A stretch of DNA of 64,000 nt from Natronosalvus caseinilyticus (GCF_017357105.1 NZ_CP071596.1:2852001-2916000); one strand, 5' to 3'. Shown: positions 15,596 through 22,395, numbered from the stretch's first letter. The notes: a model not told the origin generated them from the sequence alone. A program made the numbers and translations.

Positions 15596-16054
15596 TTACG
15601 GCGGAATTGGTGGGAGCCGTGCCTTCTCAACCCAGAACTGCTCAAAAGTATCTACAAGAGAGATGAACTTGGCAGGATCTGTTGGTTTTGTCAGATAGGC
15701 GTTAGCGCGGGCATCATAGCACCGCGCAACATCCTCTTCAGCCTCCGAACTCGTGAGCATAAGCACAGGCAGTGGTTTGAGCCGGGGATCATCCCGAATC
15801 ATTTCAAGAACCTCGCACCCATCTCGACCGGGCAGATTCAAATCCAGCAGGATGAGATCGGGAAGCTCGTTATCTGAAGACGTTCGTAAGAACTCCACAG
15901 CGTCGTCACCATTAGTGACTGTCTGTAGTGCTACCTTCTGTTTGGCCGACTTGAATGCCTCTCGAGTGAGCCGAATATCACCGAGATTATCTTCGACAAG
16001 CAAAATGTCGATCTCGTCCTCGGTAGAGGACTGGTGGACAGTAGTGTTGTGCAT
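15596..16054 (-). CDS. Single-domain response regulator (Rcp1-like)
   Basis: The 152-residue protein is one receiver domain: IDILLVEDNLGDIRLTREAF (acidic pair), phospho-acceptor Asp in PDLILLDLNLPGRDG, LMLTSSEAEEDV (Ser switch) and YLTKPTDP (Lys). No output domain is fused. The ATG at 16054 follows the HalOD1 gene (stop at 16071) by 16 bp, so the two are probably co-transcribed as separate receiver and output proteins. The ending FEQFWVEKARLP resembles that of the 21464-21925 receiver (LEQFWLSIMRLP). Confidence 0.85.
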   Translation of the reverse strand: MHNTTVHQSSTEDEIDILLVEDNLGDIRLTREAFKSAKQKVALQTVTNGDDAVEFLRTSSDNELPDLILLDLNLPGRDGCEVLEMIRDDPRLKPLPVLMLTSSEAEEDVARCYDARANAYLTKPTDPAKFISLVDTFEQFWVEKARLPPIPP

Positions 16055-16070
16055 GGGTGATGGCCGAGAA

Positions 16071-16343
16071 TCAACTCTTGATACGCCCATGACCGTGATA
16101 CTGCTTCTCGACGGCCACATACCCGTCAGAGAACACGCTAACCTCGCAACCGTTGTAGTTGAATGTAACTTTTCCAACGGTCAGGGCATCGTCAAAAATG
16201 CGGTCTAAGGCCTCGGGATCAATGGCATCGTACAATGGGGGTGTGAGTTCTACAGGCCGAACACCTTCTGCTTCAGCAACTGCTTCAACTACAGTCTGAC
16301 TAACACACTTCTCGTCGGGTATTTCGGTCTGGATTTTGTTCAC
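16071..16343 (-). CDS. Stand-alone HalOD1 domain protein, upstream of a receiver gene
   Basis: The 90-residue protein (GTG start at 16343) shows the HalOD1 pattern: VVEAVAEAEGVRPVELTPPLYDAIDPEALDRIF, VGKVTFNYNGCEVSVFSDGYVAVE. It precedes the receiver gene at 15596-16054 by 16 bp. In haloarchaea, receiver and HalOD1 are often one polypeptide; here they are split. Direct interaction between the two products is a reasonable inference. Confidence 0.7.
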   Translation of the reverse strand: MNKIQTEIPDEKCVSQTVVEAVAEAEGVRPVELTPPLYDAIDPEALDRIFDDALTVGKVTFNYNGCEVSVFSDGYVAVEKQYHGHGRIKS

Positions 16344-16422
16344 AACCCCTGTAGACCATCCACCTCCTTAAACATATAGCTTGATTGATATTTTCCAGAA
16401 GGGCTTAAATAGGCTATGGAAA

Positions 16423-16911
16423 TCAGCCAGTGTCGTCCTCGTTCGTAAATTTCTTTCCGAAGTGATTGTAAGGGAACGCTCGAATCCGCTTCAACAAATC
16501 TATGCGCTCGATATCGACGCCCAATTCGCCCATCTCACCGATGCTCTTCTCAATTTCTTGCTTGTTCTGCCCGACCAACTCAATCGAGAGGTTTGCGTTA
16601 TTCGTTAGTAACTCACTGACACTCACCACACCAGGGACGCTTACGAGGTCGTCAACGATCTCCTCTTGGTCATCAATTGGAATCGTCGCCATGACGAGCA
16701 AGTGATGGCCCATCCCCGTTTGCTCGTAGTCAACTGTTGGGTGATATCCCGTGATAACGCCGTTTTCTTCGAGTTTGGTGATGCGATTGGCGACTGTGCT
16801 GGACGAGACGCCGACCTTTTCCCCGATGGCGTTCGTCGTGTTGTTCCGGGCATCTTCCTGCAAGAGATACAGGATGCCTTTGTCAACCGAGTCAAGTTCC
16901 TCCGAAGCCAT
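16423..16911 (-). CDS. Lrp/AsnC-family transcriptional regulator
   Basis: The 162-residue protein has an AsnC HTH at about 5-55 (DSVDKGILYLLQEDARNNTTNAIGEKVGVSSSTVANRITKLEENGVI) and a RAM-type effector domain at about 65-145 (GHHLLVMATIPIDDQEEIVDDLVSVPGVVSVSELL). It is a standard-length family member, probably an octameric or dimeric feast/famine-type regulator whose ligand is unknown. The ATG at 16911 is chosen. The first third is duplicated as a decayed fragment at 10315-10497. It lies between a HalOD1-receiver pair and a zinc-ribbon gene. Confidence 0.88.
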   Translation of the reverse strand: MASEELDSVDKGILYLLQEDARNNTTNAIGEKVGVSSSTVANRITKLEENGVITGYHPTVDYEQTGMGHHLLVMATIPIDDQEEIVDDLVSVPGVVSVSELLTNNANLSIELVGQNKQEIEKSIGEMGELGVDIERIDLLKRIRAFPYNHFGKKFTNEDDTG

Positions 16912-16980
16912 GATCAAGGGGCGTAATGGAGTCGTCACTAAAGTAGGTTCCCTTGATTTGTCCAGTACAGGCCGAGTAGT

Positions 16981-17175
16981 CTACATATCTACGTCTTCGA
17001 GAACAGAACCATCGTTGCTGAGAATACGGAGATCGCCATCCCCACAGGTACAAGTTCCGTCTCGTCCACTCCCAATAGGCCGTATTTCACCGTCAGGCCC
17101 AAGACGCACCGAATGGGCAGTCCCACAGTTTTCACAGACTGCTGCTGCCCGCTGTCTCTCACCTTCTCCTGCCAT
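16981..17175 (-). CDS. Small zinc-ribbon protein, paralogue 2
   Basis: The 64-residue protein has CENCGTAHSVRLGPDGEIRPIGS and CTCGDGDLRIL, with C14, C17, C42 and C44. It is very close to the 22053-22259 product and more distant from the 11119-11298 one. The ATG at 17175 is preferred to the GTG just upstream. It begins 66 bp upstream of the 80-bp repeat copy g. The function is unknown. Confidence 0.7.
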   Translation of the reverse strand: MAGEGERQRAAAVCENCGTAHSVRLGPDGEIRPIGSGRDGTCTCGDGDLRILSNDGSVLEDVDM

Positions 17176-17241
17176 CACTCTGGTTCTTGTGTGATGTACG
17201 AGTTAACTGTTATCCATAGGGAAAGAGAGATACCCTCCCTC

Positions 17242-17321
17242 TGATCAGTACGCAGGTGTAGTGAACGGATAGTTCATTCCATATAGGGCGAAAAAACGCC
17301 ATGTGAATCGTTCTATGACAC
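17242..17321. repeat. 80-bp dispersed repeat, copy g
   Basis: GATCAGTACGCAGGTGTAGT through CATGTGAATCGTTCTATGA matches 11297-11376. It lies at the 3' end of a small membrane-protein frame and appears to have replaced its natural C-terminus. Confidence 0.6.
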
Positions 17322-17458
17322 CCTCGAACAACAAGCTGGGACACTCCAGCTCCAGCAAGGAATCCGATCGCTACGAACATCAGGTTGAAACCTGCTTGGT
17401 CTTCAGTAACTGAACTGCCGGCCACTATCGGTTCTGCGTCTGCGTCTGTTTCTGACAT
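17322..17458 (-). CDS. Short membrane-protein frame ending in a repeat
   Basis: The ATG at 17458 opens MSETDADAEPIVAGSSVTEDQAGFNLMFVAIGFLAGAGVSQLVV, a short acidic head followed by one hydrophobic helix. This is a plausible single-pass protein. The frame then runs into the repeat at 17242-17321 and continues as unlikely sequence to a stop at 17210. It is either a genuine small membrane protein with a new tail or a truncated gene. Confidence 0.4.
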
Positions 17459-17511
17459 TGTAACTAGAAGTACGCCCTACCGTCGTTTAAACAAAAGAAC
17501 AGAGTCTGGTG

Positions 17512-17868
17512 CTATTCTTTGAGCGCGTCAGGAACTAGATCGTCGGCCACCGGTTCAATCTCGATCGCTTCCAACAACGTCGCGTATTCTTCATCACGAG
17601 CATCCAGACCGTCTACTTCCCACACCTCGACAATCACTTGGATTACTGCCTCGACCGACTCTGGCGGCATCTGGATGTCCGATAACCAGCGGTCAGACGA
17701 ACTGTGCAGCCATTCCTGCGACTCGGGTGCATCGAATAGCTCCGCATGGCGCTGCCGAATGCGCTGAAAGAACTCATCTTGCTCTTCAGAAACCTCAATG
17801 TCGTACAGATCTACATCCGGGTCTGGATCTGGATTAACCATACTGCGGGCGACAGACTCTGGATACAT
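17512..17868 (-). CDS. Hypothetical acidic protein
   Basis: The 118-residue protein is strongly acidic (VNPDPDPDVDLYDIEVSEEQDEFFQRIRQRHAELF). It ends with helical segments such as PESVEAVIQVIVEVWEVDGLDARDEEYATLLEAIEIEP. I recognise no domain. The ATG at 17868 could be replaced by an internal ATG giving MVNPDP (near 17841). It is transcribed divergently from module B. Codon use and composition fit a real haloarchaeal gene. Confidence 0.6.
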   Translation of the reverse strand: MYPESVARSMVNPDPDPDVDLYDIEVSEEQDEFFQRIRQRHAELFDAPESQEWLHSSSDRWLSDIQMPPESVEAVIQVIVEVWEVDGLDARDEEYATLLEAIEIEPVADDLVPDALKE

Positions 17869-17951
17869 CAACGTGCCGTGTGCCCGCGTGCGATCTCGAA
17901 GAAGCCGTGCTGGTCGATACCATCTTGAAGCAACCCCACAAACACCTATTC

Positions 17952-18311
17952 ATGACCACCGACCCACAGTTCGACGAAGAACACATCGAACAAAAACGCG
18001 AAGAAATCCTGAACGCCCTATCCGAAGAAGGAATCACAAAAAACGATCTCGCAGAGATGAACCCTGACGAAGTCCTTGACGCGGTCGGCACGGCGATGAT
18101 AAAACAGCAGAACGCCGATGACGACTTCGACGTTGACGAGGAAGCCCGGAAAATCGTCGAGGAGTCAGCCGAGATGGGCGACAGTATGGCAGACACCCCA
18201 CCGGAAGGGCAGACGTGTGAGCGCTGCGACCGCGACGCAGTGTCTGGGCCTGGTGAGGAGTGGCTATGCGAGAAGCATCAGAAAGAGTTCTTCGAAGAAC
18301 GTCACAACTAG
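17952..18311 (+). CDS. Duplicated-module protein with C-terminal Cys/His motif (copy B)
   Basis: The 119-residue protein is homologous to the 3083-3448 product over its whole length (EEIEQKREEILNAL-like helix, LAEMNPDEVLDAVGTAM, FDVDEEARKIVEESAEMGD). It ends with a putative zinc site C89, C92, C106, H109 (CERCDRDAV...WLCEKHQKEFFEERHN). The ATG at 17952 follows the conserved module leader. Its stop codon overlaps the stop of the convergent gene 18308-18709 by 4 bp. The function is unknown. Confidence 0.75.
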   Translation: MTTDPQFDEEHIEQKREEILNALSEEGITKNDLAEMNPDEVLDAVGTAMIKQQNADDDFDVDEEARKIVEESAEMGDSMADTPPEGQTCERCDRDAVSGPGEEWLCEKHQKEFFEERHN

Positions 18312-18709
18312 AATTCGTCGAGCGTCTTGTGCTCCGCGTCTTCCTCCCAGTCGTCCGGGATCGTCAGGCCCGGGGCGGGTTCTTCTCGAGACTCAACGTC
18401 GAGATCGTCGCTGAATTCGTCGTAGAACTTGTCGGCGAGGTCGCGCACGACGATGGCCATGTCTTCCTGGTTCTCGACCTCCGTTTGGATTCGGAATTGA
18501 ACGCCCTCGAGCGTGTCGTGTGACGTGTACAGCTTGGCCACCGCCCAAGCATCTTCGTCGACGTCGAACAGCCCTTCAGAATTCTGTGGTGCGCACACGT
18601 CGATGTAGGCGTTGAGGGTTTCGTGTTCGAAGCACATGCGTCGGGCTGTTCGCATGGCCATTCCCGGGTTCCGGTGCCAATCGTTGGGGAGCATTGCAGT
18701 GTTCTTCAT
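18308..18709 (-). CDS. Conserved module protein, intact copy
   Basis: The 133-residue protein (MKNTAMLPNDWHRNPGMAMRT...NAYIDVC...EGLFDVDEDAWAVAKLYTSHDTLEGVQFRIQTEVENQEDMAIVVRDLADKFYDEFSDDLDVESREEP) has no domain I recognise. It resembles a small alpha/beta protein with an acidic tail. A 5'-truncated paralogue lies at 3439-3780. The tail-to-tail overlap with the preceding gene is kept in both module copies, so the two genes probably form a functional pair or antisense-coupled unit. The ATG at 18709 is clear. Confidence 0.7.
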   Translation of the reverse strand: MKNTAMLPNDWHRNPGMAMRTARRMCFEHETLNAYIDVCAPQNSEGLFDVDEDAWAVAKLYTSHDTLEGVQFRIQTEVENQEDMAIVVRDLADKFYDEFSDDLDVESREEPAPGLTIPDDWEEDAEHKTLDEF

Positions 18710-18813
18710 CTTGCGTGTATGTACGCGATACCCCGGTTTAAAGCTCAGAAACAGGTGAGCTGGTCTTTGCCTTTATCACTAGACCATGAGCAGTACTGGC
18801 CGAAGCGGGTGCG

Positions 18814-18853
18814 GGTCGCCCCGACAGTAGATGTCGGGTACGTCGGGACGACC
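18814..18853. promoter_or_regulatory. Conserved hairpin upstream of a DUF7344 gene (copy B)
   Basis: GGTCGCCCCGAC (18814-18825) pairs with GTCGGGACGACC (18842-18853) with one mismatch, which would be a G-U pair in RNA copied from the opposite strand. It matches the hairpin at 5291-5329 in position and sequence. Confidence 0.55.
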
Positions 18854-18869
18854 TGCGCCCGAAACACCA

Positions 18870-18973
18870 ATGAAAATGCAAATCTGCAATCCGGTTAGTC
18901 GCATCAAAGCCGCCATCACACGCGCGCGTCACAGTCACACGTCACACCCATCGATCACAGTGAAGTATTGACC
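18870..18973 (+). other. Frameshifted leader corresponding to the N-terminal extension of module A
   Basis: An ATG at 18870 opens MKMQICNPVSRIKAAITRAR, aligning with MRMQSLRNPFRRIKTTITRV of the 5351 gene. Relative to copy A, 13 bases are missing after ACGCGCGCGTCAC, so this frame hits a stop next to the start of the DUF7344 domain. Confidence 0.6.
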
Positions 18974-19276
18974 ATCTTGTCGTCCGACCGGCGCCGCTGG
19001 GCCATCGAGCACCTGGCCGATCAGCCACCGGACGACGTGGTGACGGTGTCCGATCTTGCAGAAGCAGTGGCCGCGCGCGAAAACGACTGCACCGTGAACG
19101 AACTCTCCTCGAAACAAAGAGAACGCGTCTACATCAGCCTCTGTCAGCAGCACATGACGATCCTCGAGGAAACTATCGTGGACTACGACCACGACCGGAA
19201 AACCATCACACCGACCGAGACACCCGCACGCCTCTGGATTGCATACCAATCCTTCTGCGAGACGCTTGATGGCTAG
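18968..19276 (+). CDS. DUF7344 winged-helix protein (module copy B), start uncertain
   Basis: The open frame encodes LTILSSDRRRWAIEHLADQPPDDVVTVSDLAEAV and ERVYISLCQQHMTILEETIVDYDHDRKTITPTETPARLW, closely matching the C-terminal 103 residues of the 5351-5773 product. The N-terminal extension is out of frame because of a 13-bp deletion, leaving only a TTG at 18968 as a start. Either translation begins at that TTG, producing a bare winged helix, or the gene is a recent pseudogene. Confidence 0.5.
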   Translation: MTILSSDRRRWAIEHLADQPPDDVVTVSDLAEAVAARENDCTVNELSSKQRERVYISLCQQHMTILEETIVDYDHDRKTITPTETPARLWIAYQSFCETLDG

Positions 19277-19587
19277 CGTCGTTACTCGGAGGCGTGGAAT
19301 GCTGGCGCAATAAGACATGTCCGTCTACTCGGTCACCTGACCGCCTGCGCCAGCACTCGACACTCACCCCCGCTTTCGTAAATACCCGCAGAAATACGTC
19401 TGAGAGACCAAAGTATGTGGCCAGTGGATTCGTTTGAGCAGCGTGTTGAAATCCGCCATAGATAGAGAGATCCGCGAGAGGAGAGCCAATTGAGGTGCCA
19501 TTGGTGGAGACAAATCAGGTTGCCGCAGACTCCCTCATTGAATTCCGCATAGCAACGTTATAGGAGCCCCCTTACAGATTACGGGTA
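19277..19587. other. Intergenic region with an inverted repeat
   Basis: TGCTGGCGCA (19300-19309) and TGCGCCAGCA (19346-19355) form a perfect 10-bp inverted repeat with a 36-nt spacer, just after the module B DUF7344 gene. The remainder up to the histidine kinase holds no gene that I can support. Confidence 0.45.
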
Positions 19588-21474
19588 ATGGGCTTTAGGG
19601 ATCGGATCGGTTCCGACGTTGTTGGGAGGAAATTTATTGTAGCCCTTGGAGGGCTTTTCGTCGCACTCGTAGTCAGCTATCCGTTCCTCCCCATTGTTGA
19701 CGATGCATCGTCCGAACTCTGGATTGTGCTTGGCATTTTAGTTGGTATCCCCGGTCTCGTCCTGTTGTACGGTGGCTATCGGTTACCTCAAACAGACATC
19801 CGTTCTGAACTCTATCCTATCATCGGCAAGTGGTGCCTTCGCGGCATTGTGGTCGGTCTCGCTATCATCCTTCCTATCGTTCTTGCCAGTGACGATCCAA
19901 ATATCGTCGGAAATACACTCTTGCTCACGGCACTGGGCAGTCTCGCGGGCTTCGGCGCAGGTGGGTACGACGCACGGGCCAAAACACGGCAACTCGAACT
20001 CCAAGAAACAGTCGATCAACTGGAAACCTCGAATGCGCGCCTTGAACGACACCAGCAGTACACCAACGATATTCTCGACGCAATCGATGACGTGTTCTAT
20101 GTTTTAGACGAAAATGACTCTCTCACACGGTGGAACCAAAGCCTCTCAGAGGTTTCTGGCTACACGGACGATGAAATAGCATCAATGGCTGTAGCTGACT
20201 TCTTCGAGGACGATGACCGTGATACAGCCAAGGCTGCAATCCGCAAGGGCTTCGAGAGCGACTCAGTAGATGTAGAACTCGAGCTGCGCACTAAGGACGG
20301 TGATACCGTTCCCTTCGAGTTTGTTGGATCTACGCTCGAGAACACGTCCGGAGACCCTGTTCTGGCCGGCATCGGGCGCGACGTTACGGATCGTGTCGAG
20401 CGGGAACAAGAACTCCAGCGCGTCCGCGAGCGGATGGAATTCGCCCTCAATGCTACCGATGCGGTCGTCTGGGACTGGAACGTCGAGGAGGATCAGGCCA
20501 CATTCTATCCTTCGGCGGAGTCGCTGTATGGAACCCCAGTCGAAACCTGGGAGGACTTTATCGAAGTGATCCATCCAGAGGATAGACAGAAGACACAAGA
20601 GGCTATCGAGAACACTCTGGAAACGGGCGAGCCGAAGCACGAAGAGATTCGTATCGTTCGAGACGGAGAAGTGCGGTGGATCGAGGCTCCTGGGCAGCCA
20701 GTCCAAGATGATGACGGGCCGACGTGGATGATCGGCGTGGCCCGGGACATCACCGAGCGGAAGACATACGAGCGCAAGCTCGAGGACTCGAACGAGCGAC
20801 TCGAACAGTTCGCCTACGCGGCCTCCCACGACCTCCAAGAACCGCTTCGGATGGTATCGAGTTATCTGCGGTTGATCGAGAACCGAGCCGACGAGGAACT
20901 GACCGAGGAGACCGAAGAGTTCCTCGAATTTGCCGTGGACGGGGCTGACCGCATGCGTGACATGATCGACGGGTTACTGGCGTACTCACGCGTGGAGACC
21001 CAGGGAGAGGCGCTCGAACCGATCGACCTCAACGAAGTGGTGGAAGACGTGCGAGACGACCTCGAGATACGTATAACTGAAAGTGATGCCGACGTAGATA
21101 TTGAGGAGCTACCTCGTGTGGTGGGAGATGAACATCAGTTACGGCAGGTGTTTCAGAACGTATTGAGCAACGCGATTGAGTATAGTGGGGACGAGCCGCC
21201 ACGAGTGCATATTTCCGCCATCCGGAACGGTTCGATGTGGGAAGTGTCGGTTCGGGATGAGGGGATCGGAATCGAGCCGGACGAACAAGATCGTATTTTT
21301 GAGGTCTTCCAGCGGCTCCAATCCCGTAACGACCACGGGGGCTCAGGTATTGGCCTGGCACTATGCGAGCGGATCGTCGAACGTCACGGTGGCGAAATCC
21401 GGGTTGAGTCCGAGCCAGGCGAGGGAGCGACGTTCTCATTTACTCTTCCAGCGGAGGATGAGCATGACGAGTGA
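19588..21474 (+). CDS. Membrane histidine kinase with two PAS domains
   Basis: The 628-residue protein has about four transmembrane segments in residues 15-125. Two PAS domains follow at about 155-270 (DILDAIDDVFYVLDENDSLTRWNQ) and 280-392 (MEFALNATDAVVWDWNVEEDQ, PAS_3-like). The HisKA domain carries H414 in ASHDLQEPLR, and the HATPase domain has N, DEGIGI and GSGIGLALCERIVERH boxes. The N-terminal membrane unit and the kinase core resemble the 11389-12945 kinase, with one PAS domain more. Its stop overlaps the start of a receiver gene, so the pair forms a classic two-component operon. Confidence 0.9.
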   Translation: MGFRDRIGSDVVGRKFIVALGGLFVALVVSYPFLPIVDDASSELWIVLGILVGIPGLVLLYGGYRLPQTDIRSELYPIIGKWCLRGIVVGLAIILPIVLASDDPNIVGNTLLLTALGSLAGFGAGGYDARAKTRQLELQETVDQLETSNARLERHQQYTNDILDAIDDVFYVLDENDSLTRWNQSLSEVSGYTDDEIASMAVADFFEDDDRDTAKAAIRKGFESDSVDVELELRTKDGDTVPFEFVGSTLENTSGDPVLAGIGRDVTDRVEREQELQRVRERMEFALNATDAVVWDWNVEEDQATFYPSAESLYGTPVETWEDFIEVIHPEDRQKTQEAIENTLETGEPKHEEIRIVRDGEVRWIEAPGQPVQDDDGPTWMIGVARDITERKTYERKLEDSNERLEQFAYAASHDLQEPLRMVSSYLRLIENRADEELTEETEEFLEFAVDGADRMRDMIDGLLAYSRVETQGEALEPIDLNEVVEDVRDDLEIRITESDADVDIEELPRVVGDEHQLRQVFQNVLSNAIEYSGDEPPRVHISAIRNGSMWEVSVRDEGIGIEPDEQDRIFEVFQRLQSRNDHGGSGIGLALCERIVERHGGEIRVESEPGEGATFSFTLPAEDEHDE

Positions 21475-21925
21475 GTATGGGAGTGCCGAACCGGCTGACG
21501 TCCTCCTCGTTGAGGATAATCCTGGCGACATACGTCTCACGAAAGAGGCATTCAAGGACGGGAAGATAGCGAACACACTCCACGTTGTCGAAAACGGTGT
21601 TGACGCCCTCGATTTCCTCTTTCAACGGAATGACTACGCTGACGCACCGCGCCCCGATATCGTTCTGTTAGACCTCAATCTCCCCCGCAAAAATGGTGAC
21701 GAGGTGCTTGCAGAACTTCACGAGGATTCGAACCGTAGGCGTATTCCGGTGATTGTCCTCACGAGTTCGGAAGAAGAAATGGATGTCGTCAAGTCCTACG
21801 AACTGTGTGCGAGCGGGTACCTGACGAAGCCAGTTGATCCCGGCGAGTTTATCAACATGATACAGGAGTTAGAGCAGTTCTGGCTCTCGATCATGCGGTT
21901 ACCGACTGACACGGATCTCGATTGA
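21464..21925 (+). CDS. Single-domain response regulator paired with the kinase
   Basis: The 153-residue receiver has DVLLVEDNPGDIRLTKEAF, phospho-acceptor Asp in PDIVLLDLNLPRKNG, VIVLTSSEEEMDV and YLTKPVDPGEF. There is no output domain, as in Rcp1/CheY-type proteins. The start overlaps the kinase stop by 11 bp (ATG 21464) or 17 bp (ATG 21458), suggesting translational coupling. It is a close paralogue of the 15596-16054 receiver. The output is presumably protein-protein contact, possibly with a HalOD1 or Bat-like protein in the island. Confidence 0.88.
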   Translation: MTSEYGSAEPADVLLVEDNPGDIRLTKEAFKDGKIANTLHVVENGVDALDFLFQRNDYADAPRPDIVLLDLNLPRKNGDEVLAELHEDSNRRRIPVIVLTSSEEEMDVVKSYELCASGYLTKPVDPGEFINMIQELEQFWLSIMRLPTDTDLD

Positions 21926-21983
21926 GAAGCGCCGTGTATTCATCATACTTTTTTGAATACTAGTGTGAAATGTCCTAATTATC

Positions 21984-22022
21984 GGCGATCAGTTCGCACG
22001 TGTGGTTGCCGTTCAGTATAGG
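21984..22022. repeat. Dispersed CAGTTCGCAC...CAGTATAGG repeat, copy d
   Basis: GCGATCAGTTCGCACGTGTG followed by CCGTTCAGTATAGG matches copy a with four substitutions. It lies between the convergent receiver and zinc-ribbon genes. Confidence 0.6.
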
Positions 22023-22052
22023 TATCTCACTTCTCATCTGGTACTGAAAGAA

Positions 22053-22259
22053 TTATTTTTGTGTCTTTGATTCGGCATCAGTTACCAGATCCGAGTCGTC
22101 GCTTACAATCCGAAAATCGCCATCTCCGCACGTACACTCAGGCCCCCTTCCAGTACCGATTGGCAAAATCTCACCCACTGGCCCAATACGAACCGAGTGG
22201 GCGGTTCCACAGTTTTCACAGATTGCCGCTGCCCGACGGTTCTCGTCTCCGTTGACCAT
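22053..22259 (-). CDS. Small zinc-ribbon protein, paralogue 3
   Basis: The 68-residue protein has CENCGTAHSVRIGPVGEILPIGT and CTCGDGDFRIVSDD, with C14, C17, C42 and C44, then a charged tail. It is nearly the same as the 16981-17175 product over residues 8-52. Like the other two copies it lies next to a dispersed CAGTTCGCAC-type repeat and near a two-component gene. It is probably a small zinc-binding regulator or adaptor. Confidence 0.7.
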   Translation of the reverse strand: MVNGDENRRAAAICENCGTAHSVRIGPVGEILPIGTGRGPECTCGDGDFRIVSDDSDLVTDAESKTQK

Positions 22260-22332
22260 TTGAGCCCTATCGTTGATTGTGTGGTTATCTGAGTTAACTG
22301 TTCCCCTCTATCAAGTTGCCCACCAACAACTG

Positions 22333-22362
22333 CTCAGTTCACACGTGTATTGAGCGATCCAG
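22333..22362. repeat. Degenerate CAGTTCACAC repeat, copy e
   Basis: CTCAGTTCACACGTGTATTG followed by GATCCAGTGG is a diverged copy of the dispersed repeat. The flanking 22260-22491 interval has no gene. Confidence 0.4.
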
Positions 22363-22395
22363 TGGATAGCTGAGTTTCTGCGGTTCACTCGTTTG

